64,000 bases of DNA, taken from positions 1-64,000 of the forward strand of contig NZ_APJI01000010.1 of the NCBI RefSeq assembly GCF_000497575.1, given 5' to 3'. The notes under the pieces are model-generated. The model worked only from the letters and a program-made list of their open reading frames with translations, did no database searches and was not told the origin of the DNA. Source of the stretch: Afipia sp. OHSU_II-C1. GTDB taxonomy: Bacteria > Pseudomonadota > Alphaproteobacteria > Rhizobiales > Xanthobacteraceae. The translations under genes and the position numbers were made by a program. Numbering within the stretch: the stretch's first letter is position 1; every line of letters begins with the position of its first letter. Shown here one piece after another: positions 27,281 through 40,637 of the stretch.

Positions 27281-28573
27281 ATGTCCGCTCCGCTCAAAGC
27301 TCTTGATGGCGCTCCCGACCTGACCGCGCTGATGGCCAATCTCGGCGTTGGTGCATGCCGCGCCGCGCGGACGCTGGCGCTTGCCCCGAGCGAGCAGAAG
27401 GATGCCGCACTGGCTGCCATGGCGGCAGCCATTCGCGCCAATGCCAAAAAGATTCTGGCCGCCAACGCTGAAGACGTCGCCGAGGCGAAAGCCGGTGGAA
27501 TGAGCAGCGCGTTCGTCGATCGTCTCGCGCTCAATGAGGCGCGCATCAAGGCGATGGCCGACGGCATCGATGTGGTGCGGGCGATTCCCGATCCCGTCGG
27601 CATCGTCACCGAAAGCTGGGCACGGCCCAACGGGATGACCATTGAGCGCGTGCGCGTGCCGCTCGGCGTCGTCGGCGTGATCTTCGAGAGCCGCCCCAAT
27701 GTGGCGGCCGACGCCGGCGCGTTGTGCCTCAAGTCCGGCAACGCCGTGATCCTGCGTGGCGGCTCGGACAGTTTCCGGTCGTGCCGCGCGATTCATCAAT
27801 GCCTGGTCGAAGGCTTGCGCAAGGCAGGACTTCCCGAAGAATCCATTTCGCTGGTGCCGACCCGCGACCGTGCGGCAGTTGGCCTGATGCTCGGCGGCCT
27901 TAATGGTGCGATCGATGTCATCGTGCCCCGCGGCGGCAAGAATCTCGTCGCCCGCGTGCAGGACGAAGCACGCGTGCCGGTGTTCGCCCATCTCGAAGGC
28001 GTCAATCATGTCTATGTCGACAAGGCGGCAGCACCAGACATGGCCAAGAGCGTTGTGCTCAATGCCAAGATGCGCCGTCCCGGCGTCTGCGGCGCAGCGG
28101 AAACGCTGCTGATCGACAAGGCGGCCGCCGACAAGCAGCTCAAGCCGCTGGTGACAATGCTGCTCGACGCCGGTTGCGAAGTGCGCGGCGACGCGGACAT
28201 TCAGCGCGCCGACGCGCGCGTGAAGCCTGTGTCCGACGAAGACTGGGCCACCGAATACGAAGACGCCATCATTTCCGCGAAGCTCGTGAACGGCCTCGAC
28301 GAGGCCATCGCGCATATCGAGCGCTATGGCTCGCATCACACCGACGCCATCGTCACCGAAGACGCGAAGGCCGCCGAAAGATTTCTCAACGAGGTGGATT
28401 CAGCCATCGTGCTGCATAATGCCTCGACGCAGTTCGCCGACGGCGGCGAATTCGGCTTCGGTGCGGAAATCGGTATCGCCACTGGCAAGTTCCATGCGCG
28501 CGGCCCCGTCGGGGCCGAGCAACTCACCAGTTTCAAGTATCGCGTCCACGGCACAGGACAGACACGCCCGTGA
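27281..28573 (+). CDS. proA: Gamma-glutamyl phosphate reductase
   Basis: 430 aa. NADPH-dependent second step of proline synthesis. The aldehyde-dehydrogenase-like catalytic cysteine lies in [44 protein letters not shown] is the cofactor region. The stop overlaps the nadD start (GTGA). Confidence 0.97.
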   Translation: MSAPLKALDGAPDLTALMANLGVGACRAARTLALAPSEQKDAALAAMAAAIRANAKKILAANAEDVAEAKAGGMSSAFVDRLALNEARIKAMADGIDVVRAIPDPVGIVTESWARPNGMTIERVRVPLGVVGVIFESRPNVAADAGALCLKSGNAVILRGGSDSFRSCRAIHQCLVEGLRKAGLPEESISLVPTRDRAAVGLMLGGLNGAIDVIVPRGGKNLVARVQDEARVPVFAHLEGVNHVYVDKAAAPDMAKSVVLNAKMRRPGVCGAAETLLIDKAAADKQLKPLVTMLLDAGCEVRGDADIQRADARVKPVSDEDWATEYEDAIISAKLVNGLDEAIAHIERYGSHHTDAIVTEDAKAAERFLNEVDSAIVLHNASTQFADGGEFGFGAEIGIATGKFHARGPVGAEQLTSFKYRVHGTGQTRP

Positions 28574-29238
28574 ATTGCGCGCCCGTGAGCGACGCGCCAG
28601 AGACCGCGGCAGTTCACTTGCCCCGCGCCCTTCCGCTTCATGCCGACGGAATGCGCATCGGCCTGCTCGGCGGATCATTCAACCCGCCGCACGACGCGCA
28701 TCGCGCCATCAGCCTGTTCGCGATGAAACGGCTACAGCTCGACCGCATCTGGTGGCTGGTGTCCCCCGGCAATCCGCTCAAGAACAACGGCTCGCTGCAC
28801 GCACTGCGCGAGCGCATGATCGCCGCACAGAGAGTTGCGAACCATCCGCGCATCGATGTCAGTTGTCTCGAAACCGTCATCGGCACCCGCTACACTGCCG
28901 ACACGATTTCGTATCTGCGCCGCCGCTGCTCCGGTGTTCGCTTTGTATGGATCATGGGCGCTGACAATCTCGCGCAATTCAGCCGCTGGGAAAACTGGCA
29001 GCACATCGCCAGCATGGTCCCGATCGCCGTGGTCGACCGCCCGCCTGACAGCTTCCGTGCCCTTTCCTCCATCGCTGCACAAACGCTGATGCCCTACCGC
29101 ATCGACGAGCGGAGTGCGGGAACACTGGCGCGCCGGCGGGCCCCAGCCTGGACCTTCCTCACCGGGCTGAAATCCAGCCTGTCCTCGACGCGGCTGCGGA
29201 ACCCGGACGGAAGCTGGAAGGATGCCGGTTCGCGATGA
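28570..29238 (+). CDS. nadD: Nicotinate-nucleotide adenylyltransferase
   Basis: 222 aa from GTG 28570, overlapping proA; ATG 28651 (MRIGLLGG) is an alternative giving 195 aa. The nucleotidyltransferase motif [11 protein letters not shown] is present, with Ala where Gly is usual in HxGH. The C-terminal ISSTxxR-type motif reads LSSTRLR. Makes deamido-NAD from NaMN and ATP. Confidence 0.94.
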   Translation: MNCAPVSDAPETAAVHLPRALPLHADGMRIGLLGGSFNPPHDAHRAISLFAMKRLQLDRIWWLVSPGNPLKNNGSLHALRERMIAAQRVANHPRIDVSCLETVIGTRYTADTISYLRRRCSGVRFVWIMGADNLAQFSRWENWQHIASMVPIAVVDRPPDSFRALSSIAAQTLMPYRIDERSAGTLARRRAPAWTFLTGLKSSLSSTRLRNPDGSWKDAGSR

Positions 29239-29369
29239 CGTTTTCCGGCAACAGCAAAGCGCAAATTATCGCTTCGATATCTGGAAGATTGAAACCATTA
29301 ACCCCACATGCGTATGATGAAGGTGGGCGCCAGGATTCGGCGCTCGCGATACAGTGAAAGGAATGGTCC

Positions 29370-29795
29370 CTGACCACATCTGTATTGTCCAAGGCAGCCT
29401 TGTCGAAGCCTCGTGCTGAAGCGACGCCTGCTCCCGTCTTGAAGGCGCGACCTGACGCCGACGAGACGCTGAACCTGATCCTCTCCCGCCTTGACGACAT
29501 GAAGGCGGAAGAAACGATCACCATCGACCTCCGCGGCAAATCCTCCATCACTGACTACATGATCGTGACCTCCGGGCGGGCCAACCGTCACGTCGGCGCG
29601 ATTGCGGAAAACGTGGCGAAGGGCCTCAAAGAAAGCGGAATCGCAGCCCCTCATATTGAGGGATTGCCCAACTGCGACTGGGTGCTGATCGATTCCGGCG
29701 ACGTGATCGTGCATGTGTTCAGGCCGGAAGTCCGCGAGTTCTACAATCTCGAGAAGATGTGGACCTCGGACAAGCCGGCGGCAAAGGCCCGCTGA
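29370..29795 (+). CDS. rsfS: Ribosomal silencing factor RsfS
   Basis: 141 aa from CTG 29370 (or 136 aa from TTG 29385). Binds L14 and blocks subunit joining. The core DUF143 domain reads TITIDLRGKSSITDYMIVTSGRANRHV...CDWVLIDSGDVIVHVFRPEVREFYNLEKMW. CTG 29370 is favoured because AAAGGAA at 29357-29363 is spaced 6 nt from it, whereas TTG 29385 has no ribosome-binding site. Rare start codon; the assignment is tentative. Confidence 0.9.
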   Translation: MTTSVLSKAALSKPRAEATPAPVLKARPDADETLNLILSRLDDMKAEETITIDLRGKSSITDYMIVTSGRANRHVGAIAENVAKGLKESGIAAPHIEGLPNCDWVLIDSGDVIVHVFRPEVREFYNLEKMWTSDKPAAKAR

Positions 29796-29850
29796 GAAGC
29801 GGTGAGCCTGCACGTGTTCATGTGCTTGCGCGCATGTTAGTTTGCGCGCC

Positions 29851-30333
29851 ATGCGCATCGTTGTCATCGCCATTGGCCGCCTGAAACAAGGCCCGGAGCG
29901 GGAGCTTGCTGATCGTTATCGCGACCGGTTCGATGATATCGGCCGCAAGCTCGGATTTCGCGGCCTTGAGATTCATGAAATTCCGGAAAGCCGCGCGCGC
30001 GACACTGCGGCCCGCATGGCGGATGAAGCCGCCGCGATCTCAGCACTGATTCCTGACAAATCGTCCATCATCGCGCTCGACGAACGCGGCGAAACCATCG
30101 ACAGCGCAACGTTCGCGCGGCATCTTGGCCGCTGGCGGGACGAATCGGTTCCAACCGCTGTTTTTTTAATCGGCGGAGCGGACGGACTTTCGCCTGAATT
30201 GCGGCGCAATGTGAACCTCAGCGTTGCGTTTGGCAAGGCGACATGGCCGCATCAGATGGTGCGCGTCATGCTGCTGGAACAGATTTACCGGGCCGCGACG
30301 ATTTTATCCGGCCACCCGTACCACCGCGCATAG
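29851..30333 (+). CDS. rlmH: 23S rRNA pseudouridine-1915 N3-methyltransferase
   Basis: 160 aa SPOUT methyltransferase. The C-terminal knot is clear: FLIGGADGLSPELRRNVNLSVAFGKATWPHQMVRVMLLEQIYRAATILSGHPYHR. Starts MRIVVIAIGRLKQGPE at ATG 29851. Acts on 70S ribosomes, consistent with its rsfS neighbour. Confidence 0.97.
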   Translation: MRIVVIAIGRLKQGPERELADRYRDRFDDIGRKLGFRGLEIHEIPESRARDTAARMADEAAAISALIPDKSSIIALDERGETIDSATFARHLGRWRDESVPTAVFLIGGADGLSPELRRNVNLSVAFGKATWPHQMVRVMLLEQIYRAATILSGHPYHRA

Positions 30334-30406
30334 TATAATCTGGCGTGTATTCTGTTCGCAAAAACCAGTGCCAACTGAAATACGCGCATGAAAGATCCAA
30401 CCGCAC

Positions 30407-31765
30407 GTGACTGACGCGACAGGCTATGCACGCTCGCTAACACCGCGCCGGCTTTCGCGCGGGGCAATGTTGTCGCTGGTGGTTTCAGCCTTGCATCTTG
30501 CAGGCATCGCTCCGGCTGTCGCACAAAGCGCAGCCAAACAGATTACCGCTCCCGATCCCGAAGCAATCAAGCAGCGCACCCAGGAGCTGGAGGCCGCGCG
30601 CGAACAACAGAAAAAGGCCGCCGAGCTGGAGAAGAAGCTCAAGGCCGATATCGCTGCTATCGGTCAGGATCGTTCCAAGCTGAACCAGCAACTGATCGGC
30701 ATCGCCTCGCAGGTGCGCGATGTCGAAGGCAAGATGGCGGATACGGAAGGCCGGCTGCGTCCGCTGGATGCACGCGAGCTTCAGATTCGCGCCTCGCTCG
30801 AATCGCGCCGCGATGAAATTTCCGAGGTGCTCGCGGCCCTCCAGCGTGCCGGACGCCGCGCACCGCCGGCGCTGTTTGTAAGACCTGAAGACGCGCTGCA
30901 GTCGCTACGCACCGCAATGCTGCTGGGCGCAGTGGTGCCGGACATGCGCGCGCGGGCCGCCAAGCTTGCCAGCGATCTTGGCGAACTGGTTAGCCTGCGC
31001 AAAAATATTTCGGAAGAACGCGACCGGCTCGCGCGCGACCGCGACAAACTGAACGACGATCGTGCACGGCTCGCGGCGCTGGTGCAGGAACGGCAGAAAA
31101 CGCAGACGGAGGCGGAAAAGGACATGGAGGCGGAGCGGCAACGCGCCATCGCGCTGTCCAGACAAACTGAAAGCCTCCAGGATCTCATCGCCAAGATGGA
31201 GCAGGACGTGAAAGCGGCGGCAAAGGCCGCAGCGGCGGCCGAGCTGAAGGGCACCCCGGCGTCCCTCAATGGCAAGCCCGATCTGGGCGCTTTGAAGGAT
31301 TCGGCGCGGCTGAGCCCGGCGATCGCCTTTGGTTCCGCGAAAGGACTATTGCGAATTCCGGTTAACGGCACCCGGATCCGCAATTTTGGCGGTTCCGACG
31401 GCACGGGAGGCCAAGAAAAAGGCATTTCCATCGCCACCCGGCCGGGCGCGCAGGTCACAACACCTTGTGATGGCTGGGTTGTTTACTCCGGCCCCTTCCG
31501 GAGCTACGGACAACTCTTGATCCTCAATGCGGGCGGCGGGTATCATGTGCTTATCGCCGGTATGGAACGTATTTCGGTCACGATCGGACAGTTTGTTCTA
31601 ACAGGAGAACCGGTCGCGACGATGGGGACCACGTCTCAGGTCGCGTCAATTCTGGCGGCAGCGTCTAGCCAGCCTGTGCTCTACATCGAGTTCCGTAAGG
31701 ACGGCGCTCCAATCGATTCTGGTCCATGGTGGGCCGCAAGTGAAGGCCAAAAGGTTCGCGGATGA
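30407..31765 (+). CDS. EnvC-like murein hydrolase activator (degenerate LytM/M23)
   Basis: 452 aa, periplasmic. Signal peptide (about residues 16-40, LSRGAMLSLVVSALHLAGIAPAVAQS), then a long coiled coil (about 45-265, rich in Glu, Lys, Arg and Asp), then a C-terminal M23-like domain (about 310-450, GISIATRPGAQVTTPCDGWVVYSG...YHVLIAGM). The zinc ligands of active LytM enzymes (HxxxD...HxH) are not complete, as in EnvC, so it should activate amidases rather than cut peptidoglycan. The stop overlaps the ctpA start (ATGA). Confidence 0.9.
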   Translation: MTDATGYARSLTPRRLSRGAMLSLVVSALHLAGIAPAVAQSAAKQITAPDPEAIKQRTQELEAAREQQKKAAELEKKLKADIAAIGQDRSKLNQQLIGIASQVRDVEGKMADTEGRLRPLDARELQIRASLESRRDEISEVLAALQRAGRRAPPALFVRPEDALQSLRTAMLLGAVVPDMRARAAKLASDLGELVSLRKNISEERDRLARDRDKLNDDRARLAALVQERQKTQTEAEKDMEAERQRAIALSRQTESLQDLIAKMEQDVKAAAKAAAAAELKGTPASLNGKPDLGALKDSARLSPAIAFGSAKGLLRIPVNGTRIRNFGGSDGTGGQEKGISIATRPGAQVTTPCDGWVVYSGPFRSYGQLLILNAGGGYHVLIAGMERISVTIGQFVLTGEPVATMGTTSQVASILAAASSQPVLYIEFRKDGAPIDSGPWWAASEGQKVRG

Positions 31766-33105
31766 TGCGCAAGACTTCCCTGGTTCTCCTCAGCGTCGCA
31801 GCAGGCGCAGCGGCAACACTCCTTCTCACCCAGCCGCGCTCGGCCCTGGTGGGATCGACCGCACGCGCGGCGTCCTCCGACACGTACCGTCAACTCAATC
31901 TGTTCGGTGATGTGTTCGAGCGTGTGCGCAGCGACTATGTCGAGAAGCCGGATGACAGCAAGCTCGTCGAGACCGCGATCAGCGGCATGCTTACCGGCCT
32001 CGATCCGCACTCCAGCTACATGGATGCGAAGAGCTTCCGCGACATGCAGGTGCAGACACGCGGCGAGTTCGGCGGCCTCGGCATCGAAGTCACGATGGAA
32101 GAGGGCCTGATCAAGGTCGTGTCGCCGATCGACGAGACACCGGCTTCAAAGGCCGGCATCATGGCCAACGACATCATCACGCAGCTCGACGATGAGGCCG
32201 TTCAGGGTCTGACCCTGAACCAGGCCGTCGAGAAGATGCGCGGCCCGGTCAACACCAAGATCAAGCTCAAGATCATCCGCAAGGGCCAGGACAAGCCGCT
32301 CGAGATCACGCTGACGCGCGACAACATCCGGGTGCGTTCGGTGCGCGCGCGCGTCGAGAGCGATGACATCGCCTATATCCGAGTCACCACCTTCAACGAG
32401 CAGACCACCGAAGGCCTGAAGCGCGAGATGGCGAACCTGACCAACCAGATCGGTTCGGACAAGCTCAAGGGCTACATCCTCGACCTGCGCAACAATCCGG
32501 GCGGCCTGCTTGAGGAAGCTGTGTCGGTGTCCGACGCGTTCCTCGACCGGGGCGAAATCGTTTCGACCCGTGGCCGCAACGCCGAGGAAACCCAGCGCCG
32601 CACCGCCAAGCCCGGCGATCTCGCCAAGGGCAAGCCGGTGATCGTGCTGATCAACGGCGGCTCGGCATCTGCGTCGGAAATCGTCGCTGGCGCATTGCAG
32701 GACCACAAGCGCGCCACGCTGCTCGGCACCCGCTCGTTCGGCAAGGGCTCTGTGCAGACCATCATTCCGCTTGGCTCCGGCAACGGTGCGCTGCGGCTGA
32801 CCACTGCGCGTTACTTCACGCCATCGGGCAAGTCGATTCAGGCCAAGGGCATCATCCCGGATATCGAAGTTCTGCAGGATGTGCCGGACGATCTGAAGTC
32901 GAAGACCGACACCAAGGGCGAAGCTTCGCTGCGCGGCCATCTCAAGGCTGAAGGCCAGGAAGAGACCGGGTCGCAATCCTACGTGCCGCCGGATGCGAAG
33001 GACGACAAGGCGCTGAAGATGGCTGCGGACCTCCTGCACGGCATCAAGCAGACCACGTCGGCTCCCGCTCCGACCGACAAGGCTTCGAACAAGGCCGCGA
33101 ACTAA
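31762..33105 (+). CDS. ctpA: C-terminal processing peptidase (S41)
   Basis: 447 aa. N-terminal signal/anchor (residues 1-35), PDZ domain (about 90-170, GGLGIEVTMEEGLIKVVSPIDETPA) and S41 catalytic core with the Ser in NGGSASASEIVAGALQD and the Lys in RSFGKGSVQ. A charged Lys/Asp-rich tail follows. Periplasmic protease often paired with envC. Translationally coupled to the preceding gene. Confidence 0.95.
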   Translation: MMRKTSLVLLSVAAGAAATLLLTQPRSALVGSTARAASSDTYRQLNLFGDVFERVRSDYVEKPDDSKLVETAISGMLTGLDPHSSYMDAKSFRDMQVQTRGEFGGLGIEVTMEEGLIKVVSPIDETPASKAGIMANDIITQLDDEAVQGLTLNQAVEKMRGPVNTKIKLKIIRKGQDKPLEITLTRDNIRVRSVRARVESDDIAYIRVTTFNEQTTEGLKREMANLTNQIGSDKLKGYILDLRNNPGGLLEEAVSVSDAFLDRGEIVSTRGRNAEETQRRTAKPGDLAKGKPVIVLINGGSASASEIVAGALQDHKRATLLGTRSFGKGSVQTIIPLGSGNGALRLTTARYFTPSGKSIQAKGIIPDIEVLQDVPDDLKSKTDTKGEASLRGHLKAEGQEETGSQSYVPPDAKDDKALKMAADLLHGIKQTTSAPAPTDKASNKAAN

Positions 33106-33130
33106 GCGCGCCAGTATCTCCCATCCGATC

Positions 33131-33156
33131 AGGGCGGCCCTCGGGCCGCCCTTTTT
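33131..33156 (+). terminator. Intrinsic terminator after ctpA
   Basis: AGGGCGGCC/GGCCGCCCT (33131-33139/33144-33152) with a CTCG loop and a TTTTT tail. Confidence 0.85.
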
Positions 33157-33249
33157 GCTGACCCGATCCCAGCGGAACCAAGCCTTTGCGGGCCGCCCTA
33201 TCGGGGGCCGTGGTAGGATTCGGCGATTGATTCGCGAGGGTTGAGGGCA

Positions 33250-34443
33250 GTGACCACCGACGATCTGAGCGCCCCGCTCGGACAGGATCGACCGCGCAAG
33301 CGGCGATACCGGCTTCCGTTCACGGCACCGCAGGCGATTGCGGGGCTGCTCGGGCTGTTTCTGGTGGTCTTTCTCGGCTTCGCGATTTTCAACCAGAATC
33401 CGATGGGCGGCGAGCCGCTGGCGAAGGTGGCCTACGATCCCGCCAAACTGCCCGCAGAGACCGCTCCAAAGCCGGCCAGCACCACACCCGCGGCGCCGAA
33501 AGAAGCCACGGCACCGCCGGCCAGCGGCCAGCAGACGGTGACCATCATCGACGGTTCCAGCGGGGCACGGCAAAGCGTGGTCGTGGGCGCAGGTACGGAC
33601 GCTCCGGCCAATGCGGATGCACCGCCAGCCGTGATCGCAGGCGTCAATCCAAAGCTGCTGGAAACGTCGCGCTATGGCATGATCCCTGTGGCTGCGGACG
33701 GGCTGAAGCCTTTCCGGGCCTATGCGGCTGGCAGCGACGCCGAGCGCGCCATGGCCGCGAAGAAGCCCGTCATCGCGATCGTCATCTCCGGACTTGGCGT
33801 CGGTGCGGCGAAAACCGCTGATGCTATCACCAAGCTTCCGGGGTCCGTGACGCTTGCTTTCACGCCCTACGGATCAGACCCCGGCAAGCTGGTCGAGCGC
33901 GCCCGCGCGCAGAAGCACGAAGTTCTGTTGCAGGTTCCGATGGAGCCGTTCGACTATCCGGACAACGATCCCGGCCCGCAGACGCTGCTGACGACACTGT
34001 CCGCCGAGCAGAACGCCGATCGCCTCGCATGGCACATGAGCCGCTTTCAGGGCTACGTCGGCATCGCCAATTTCATGGGATCGCGCTTTGTCGCAACCGA
34101 CACAGCGATGCAACCGATCGTCAAGGAAGCTGCAAGGCGCGGCCTCGCCTGGCTTGACGACGGCAGCGCGCCGCGCAGCGTCGCCAGCGTAATCGCGGAA
34201 GGCCAGTCAATGCCGTTCGCAAGGGCCGATGTCAGCATCGACACCGTGCCGACACCCGCGGAGATTGACCGCGCGCTGGCGCGGCTGGAGACGCTTGCGA
34301 AGGAACGCGGAACGGCCGTGGGGGTCGCATCGGCGCTGCCGATCTCGATCGACCGTATCGGAACCTGGGCCCGGCAACTGGACGGCCGCGGCATCGCGCT
34401 GGTGCCGTTGACAACAACCATGCTGAAACCAAAATCAAGCTGA
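33250..34443 (+). CDS. Divergent polysaccharide deacetylase (YibQ/DUF610)
   Basis: 397 aa from GTG 33250. A cytoplasmic basic N-terminus (RPRKRRYRLPF), one membrane anchor (about residues 33-50, GLLGLFLVVFLGFAIF), a Pro/Ala-rich linker, and a C-terminal divergent NodB-fold domain (KKPVIAIVISGLGVGAAKTADAITKLPGSVTLAFTPYG...FMGSRFVATD). The family commonly sits beside envC-ctpA, suggesting a peptidoglycan-linked role. The TTG at 33241 is an alternative start. Confidence 0.88.
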   Translation: MTTDDLSAPLGQDRPRKRRYRLPFTAPQAIAGLLGLFLVVFLGFAIFNQNPMGGEPLAKVAYDPAKLPAETAPKPASTTPAAPKEATAPPASGQQTVTIIDGSSGARQSVVVGAGTDAPANADAPPAVIAGVNPKLLETSRYGMIPVAADGLKPFRAYAAGSDAERAMAAKKPVIAIVISGLGVGAAKTADAITKLPGSVTLAFTPYGSDPGKLVERARAQKHEVLLQVPMEPFDYPDNDPGPQTLLTTLSAEQNADRLAWHMSRFQGYVGIANFMGSRFVATDTAMQPIVKEAARRGLAWLDDGSAPRSVASVIAEGQSMPFARADVSIDTVPTPAEIDRALARLETLAKERGTAVGVASALPISIDRIGTWARQLDGRGIALVPLTTTMLKPKSS

Positions 34444-34542
34444 TGGCCGACCGGAACCCATCACCGGGCAGATGGTCACGCGAACGAGAGAACAAGACGC
34501 GATTGGTGCTGATACCGGTCGGGGATCAAAGGCTTTAGCAGT

Positions 34543-35043
34543 ATGGCGCGTTACGACGATCTGCCCTACCGGACCTGCGTCGGGATTACCCTGATCAACC
34601 CGGAGGGGCTTGTATTCATCGGCCGCCGCATCGGCGGCCCGGAACATGTCGACCAGACTCATGTCTGGCAGATGCCGCAAGGCGGCGTCGACAGTGGCGA
34701 AGATACCTGGGCCGCCGCCAAGCGCGAGCTCTATGAAGAGACCAACGCCCAATCGGTCGAAAAGCTTGGCGAAGTTTCCGAATGGCTCACCTACGACATC
34801 CCGCGCACGGTGGCCGGACGGGCCTGGAAGGGCCGCTTCCGCGGTCAGAAGCAGAAGTGGTACGCGATGCGTTTCACCGGCAAGGACAGCGAGATCAATG
34901 TCGCATCACCCGCCGGTCACAAGGCGGAGTTCATCGACTGGCGCTGGGAGCCGATGAAGAATCTTCCCGAGCTGATCGTGCCGTTCAAGCGCCCGGTTTA
35001 TGAGCGCGTGGTTCAGGAATTCACGAAATTTGCGGGAAAATAA
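34543..35043 (+). CDS. rppH: RNA pyrophosphohydrolase (Nudix)
   Basis: 166 aa. Removes pyrophosphate from 5'-triphosphorylated RNA and so triggers decay. The Nudix box is complete: [29 protein letters not shown] and QKWYAMRF are RppH-type features. Full length. Confidence 0.95.
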   Translation: MARYDDLPYRTCVGITLINPEGLVFIGRRIGGPEHVDQTHVWQMPQGGVDSGEDTWAAAKRELYEETNAQSVEKLGEVSEWLTYDIPRTVAGRAWKGRFRGQKQKWYAMRFTGKDSEINVASPAGHKAEFIDWRWEPMKNLPELIVPFKRPVYERVVQEFTKFAGK

Positions 35044-35059
35044 CCTGTCGCACGAATCA

Positions 35060-35086
35060 AAAAAGCCCTGCGTTGCAGGGCTTTTT
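35060..35086. terminator. Bidirectional terminator between rppH and atpC
   Basis: AAAAAGCCCTGC/GCAGGGCTTTTT (35060-35071/35075-35086) with a 3-nt loop. A-tract and T-tract serve both strands. Confidence 0.9.
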
Positions 35087-35108
35087 ACGTTTCCGATCAA
35101 CCTGATGT

Positions 35109-35519
35109 TCAATGCATCGCGGTTGCACTGACGACCTGACGCTGAATGGTCTTGAAGTGATCGAGCCGCTCGATCGCCTGATCGAGGACCGTGCCTTCCT
35201 TCTCCTTCAGATCCTCTTCCATCTGAGCGATGCTGTCGGCGAAAGCCGCCAGGTCCAGCTCCGCCACCGCCGTCGCGGTGTCCGCAAGAACCGTGAGGCC
35301 CTTGTCGGAGATTTCCGCAAGGCCGCCGAGCACGATGACCTTCTCGTGCTTGCCGCCAGCGGTAATCGTCATGACGCCAGGACGGATGGTCGTGACCAGC
35401 GGCGAATGCCCGGCCATCACGCCGAGATCGCCCTCGACGCCGGGAAGATCGACCTGCTCGACTTCGCCCGAGAAGGCGATTCGTTCAGGCGATACGAGAT
35501 TGAAGTGGAAGGTCGCCAT
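35109..35519 (-). CDS. atpC: F1-ATPase epsilon subunit
   Basis: 136 aa. Beta-sandwich domain with [40 protein letters not shown]; the helical C-terminus regulates rotation. Last gene of atpHAGDC, 5 nt after atpD. No F0 genes are adjacent, as is usual in alphaproteobacteria. Confidence 0.97.
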   Translation of the reverse strand: MATFHFNLVSPERIAFSGEVEQVDLPGVEGDLGVMAGHSPLVTTIRPGVMTITAGGKHEKVIVLGGLAEISDKGLTVLADTATAVAELDLAAFADSIAQMEEDLKEKEGTVLDQAIERLDHFKTIQRQVVSATAMH

Positions 35520-35524
35520 CGTGA

Positions 35525-36967
<1,443 letters not shown>

Positions 36968-36995
36968 TTAAAACTCGGTCTGTGCGGCGGTCGGC

Positions 36996-37871
36996 TCAGA
37001 TGGCTTCGGCGCCGGAGATGATTTCGATCAGTTCCTTGGTAATCATCGCCTGGCGGGTGCGGTTATAGATCAGCGTCTGCTTGCGGATCATGTCGCCGGC
37101 GTTGCGGGTCGCGTTGTCCATCGCGCTCATCTGCGCGCCGTAGAACGACGCGTTGTTTTCGAGCAGCGCGCGGAAAATCTGCACCGCGAGATTGCGCGGC
37201 AGCAGGCTCGAAAGAATTTCGTCTTCGGCAGGCTCGTAGTCGTAGATCGCGGCCGCGCCGGAGGTTTCCTTTTCCTCGAGCAGCAGCGGAATGATCTGCT
37301 GCGCGGTCGGGACCTGAGCGATCACCGACTTGAAGCGCGAATAGAACAGCGTGCAGACATCGAAGTCGCCCGCCTCGAACATCGCGATCACCTGCTTGGC
37401 GATGTCCTCGGCATTCTTGAAGCCGAGCACCTTCACCGAGCGCAGCTCGACATGCTCGACGATCTGCTTGTCGAACTGACGGCGGAGCTGCTCATAGCCC
37501 TTGCGGCCGACGCAGAAGAACTTGACGTCCTTACCCTGGTTCATCAGCGACAGCGCCCGCTCGCGCGCCAGGCGCACGATGGACGAGTTGAACGCGCCCG
37601 AAAGGCCGCGCTCGCCGGTGCAGACCAGCAGTAGGTGAACCTTGTCGTTGCCGGTGCCCTTCAGAAGCGCCGGTGCGGAGTCCGAGCCGGAGGCCGCGCC
37701 CGCGATATTGCTGATCACGGCGTCCATGCGCTCGGCATAGGGACGCGCCGCTTCAGCCGCGGTCTGGGCACGGCGCAATTTCGACGCCGCAACCATCTGC
37801 ATGGCCTTGGTGATCTTCTGCGTCGCCTTGGTGGAGGCGATGCGGACACGCATGTCCTTGAGAGACGCCAT
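36996..37871 (-). CDS. atpG: F1-ATPase gamma subunit
   Basis: 291 aa rotor stalk. N-terminal [36 protein letters not shown] and C-terminal [41 protein letters not shown] helices are canonical. Confidence 0.98.
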   Translation of the reverse strand: MASLKDMRVRIASTKATQKITKAMQMVAASKLRRAQTAAEAARPYAERMDAVISNIAGAASGSDSAPALLKGTGNDKVHLLLVCTGERGLSGAFNSSIVRLARERALSLMNQGKDVKFFCVGRKGYEQLRRQFDKQIVEHVELRSVKVLGFKNAEDIAKQVIAMFEAGDFDVCTLFYSRFKSVIAQVPTAQQIIPLLLEEKETSGAAAIYDYEPAEDEILSSLLPRNLAVQIFRALLENNASFYGAQMSAMDNATRNAGDMIRKQTLIYNRTRQAMITKELIEIISGAEAI

Positions 37872-37960
37872 TCTTTATCTCACCCTGACGATCCAGCCGG
37901 ACAGCGGATCGCAACCCCGATTTCGCCGCGCGCGATATTGATCGGCGCGGCGATGATTTC

Positions 37961-40053
<2,093 letters not shown>

Positions 40054-40637
40054 AAAAATCTCTTCTAGCTGTCGAATGACCAAGGAAACGACCGTCGCTG
40101 GAGAACGGCGTCGGTCACGACACCAAGCGATCCAAGTCCTTGGAATTCAAGCGGGACTTCGATTTCTGGCCGGAGCGATCTACCCAGCAGCCCAAAATCG
40201 CGGTTTTGCTAACATAGGGCGCGCGCAGGTGCAACATGACGGCGATTGCGAACGCATTTTTGCTGGCGCCGCTTTGTCGCACGCTTCACGTCACACTTGC
40301 TGCTGCGCGGAAAGAATTCCTCGGCGCGGGAGCGGCCTGCTGTTCGCGATCCATCGCCGCCATGCCAGCTTCTATTCCGGGCACCCTGATGAATGCAGTC
40401 GCATCCAGCGCGTCCGCATCGAACTCCCCATTGCATGATGCTCAATTTCGAGTCCGAAAGCGCAGAAAAGCAGCACATGCAGAGGCTAACTATTTGAAAC
40501 TAAGGATTAATTTCTACAATACGCGATTGTTCTTAGACTGGGATCAGTCATCATTGCGCATCGCACAAAAGCGATTCGGACCGGCAATGGCGCCGGCCCG
40601 TCACGGCTTCGGCTCGTGAAGCAATACGTGGTGAGCA
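40054..40637. other. Upstream region shared by the atp operon and the MCP-like gene
   Basis: About 580 bp without a convincing gene. An open plus frame (40236-40619) has no family features. The AT-rich part near 40480-40550 probably contains the promoter of the gene at 40638, and the atp promoter should lie nearer 40100-40230. Confidence 0.45.

Noticed and set aside
40236-40619. 127-codon plus-strand frame between atpH and the MCP-like gene
   Set aside because: Rich in Ala, Ser and Cys with no recognisable domain, no good ribosome-binding site, and overlapping the expected atp promoter.
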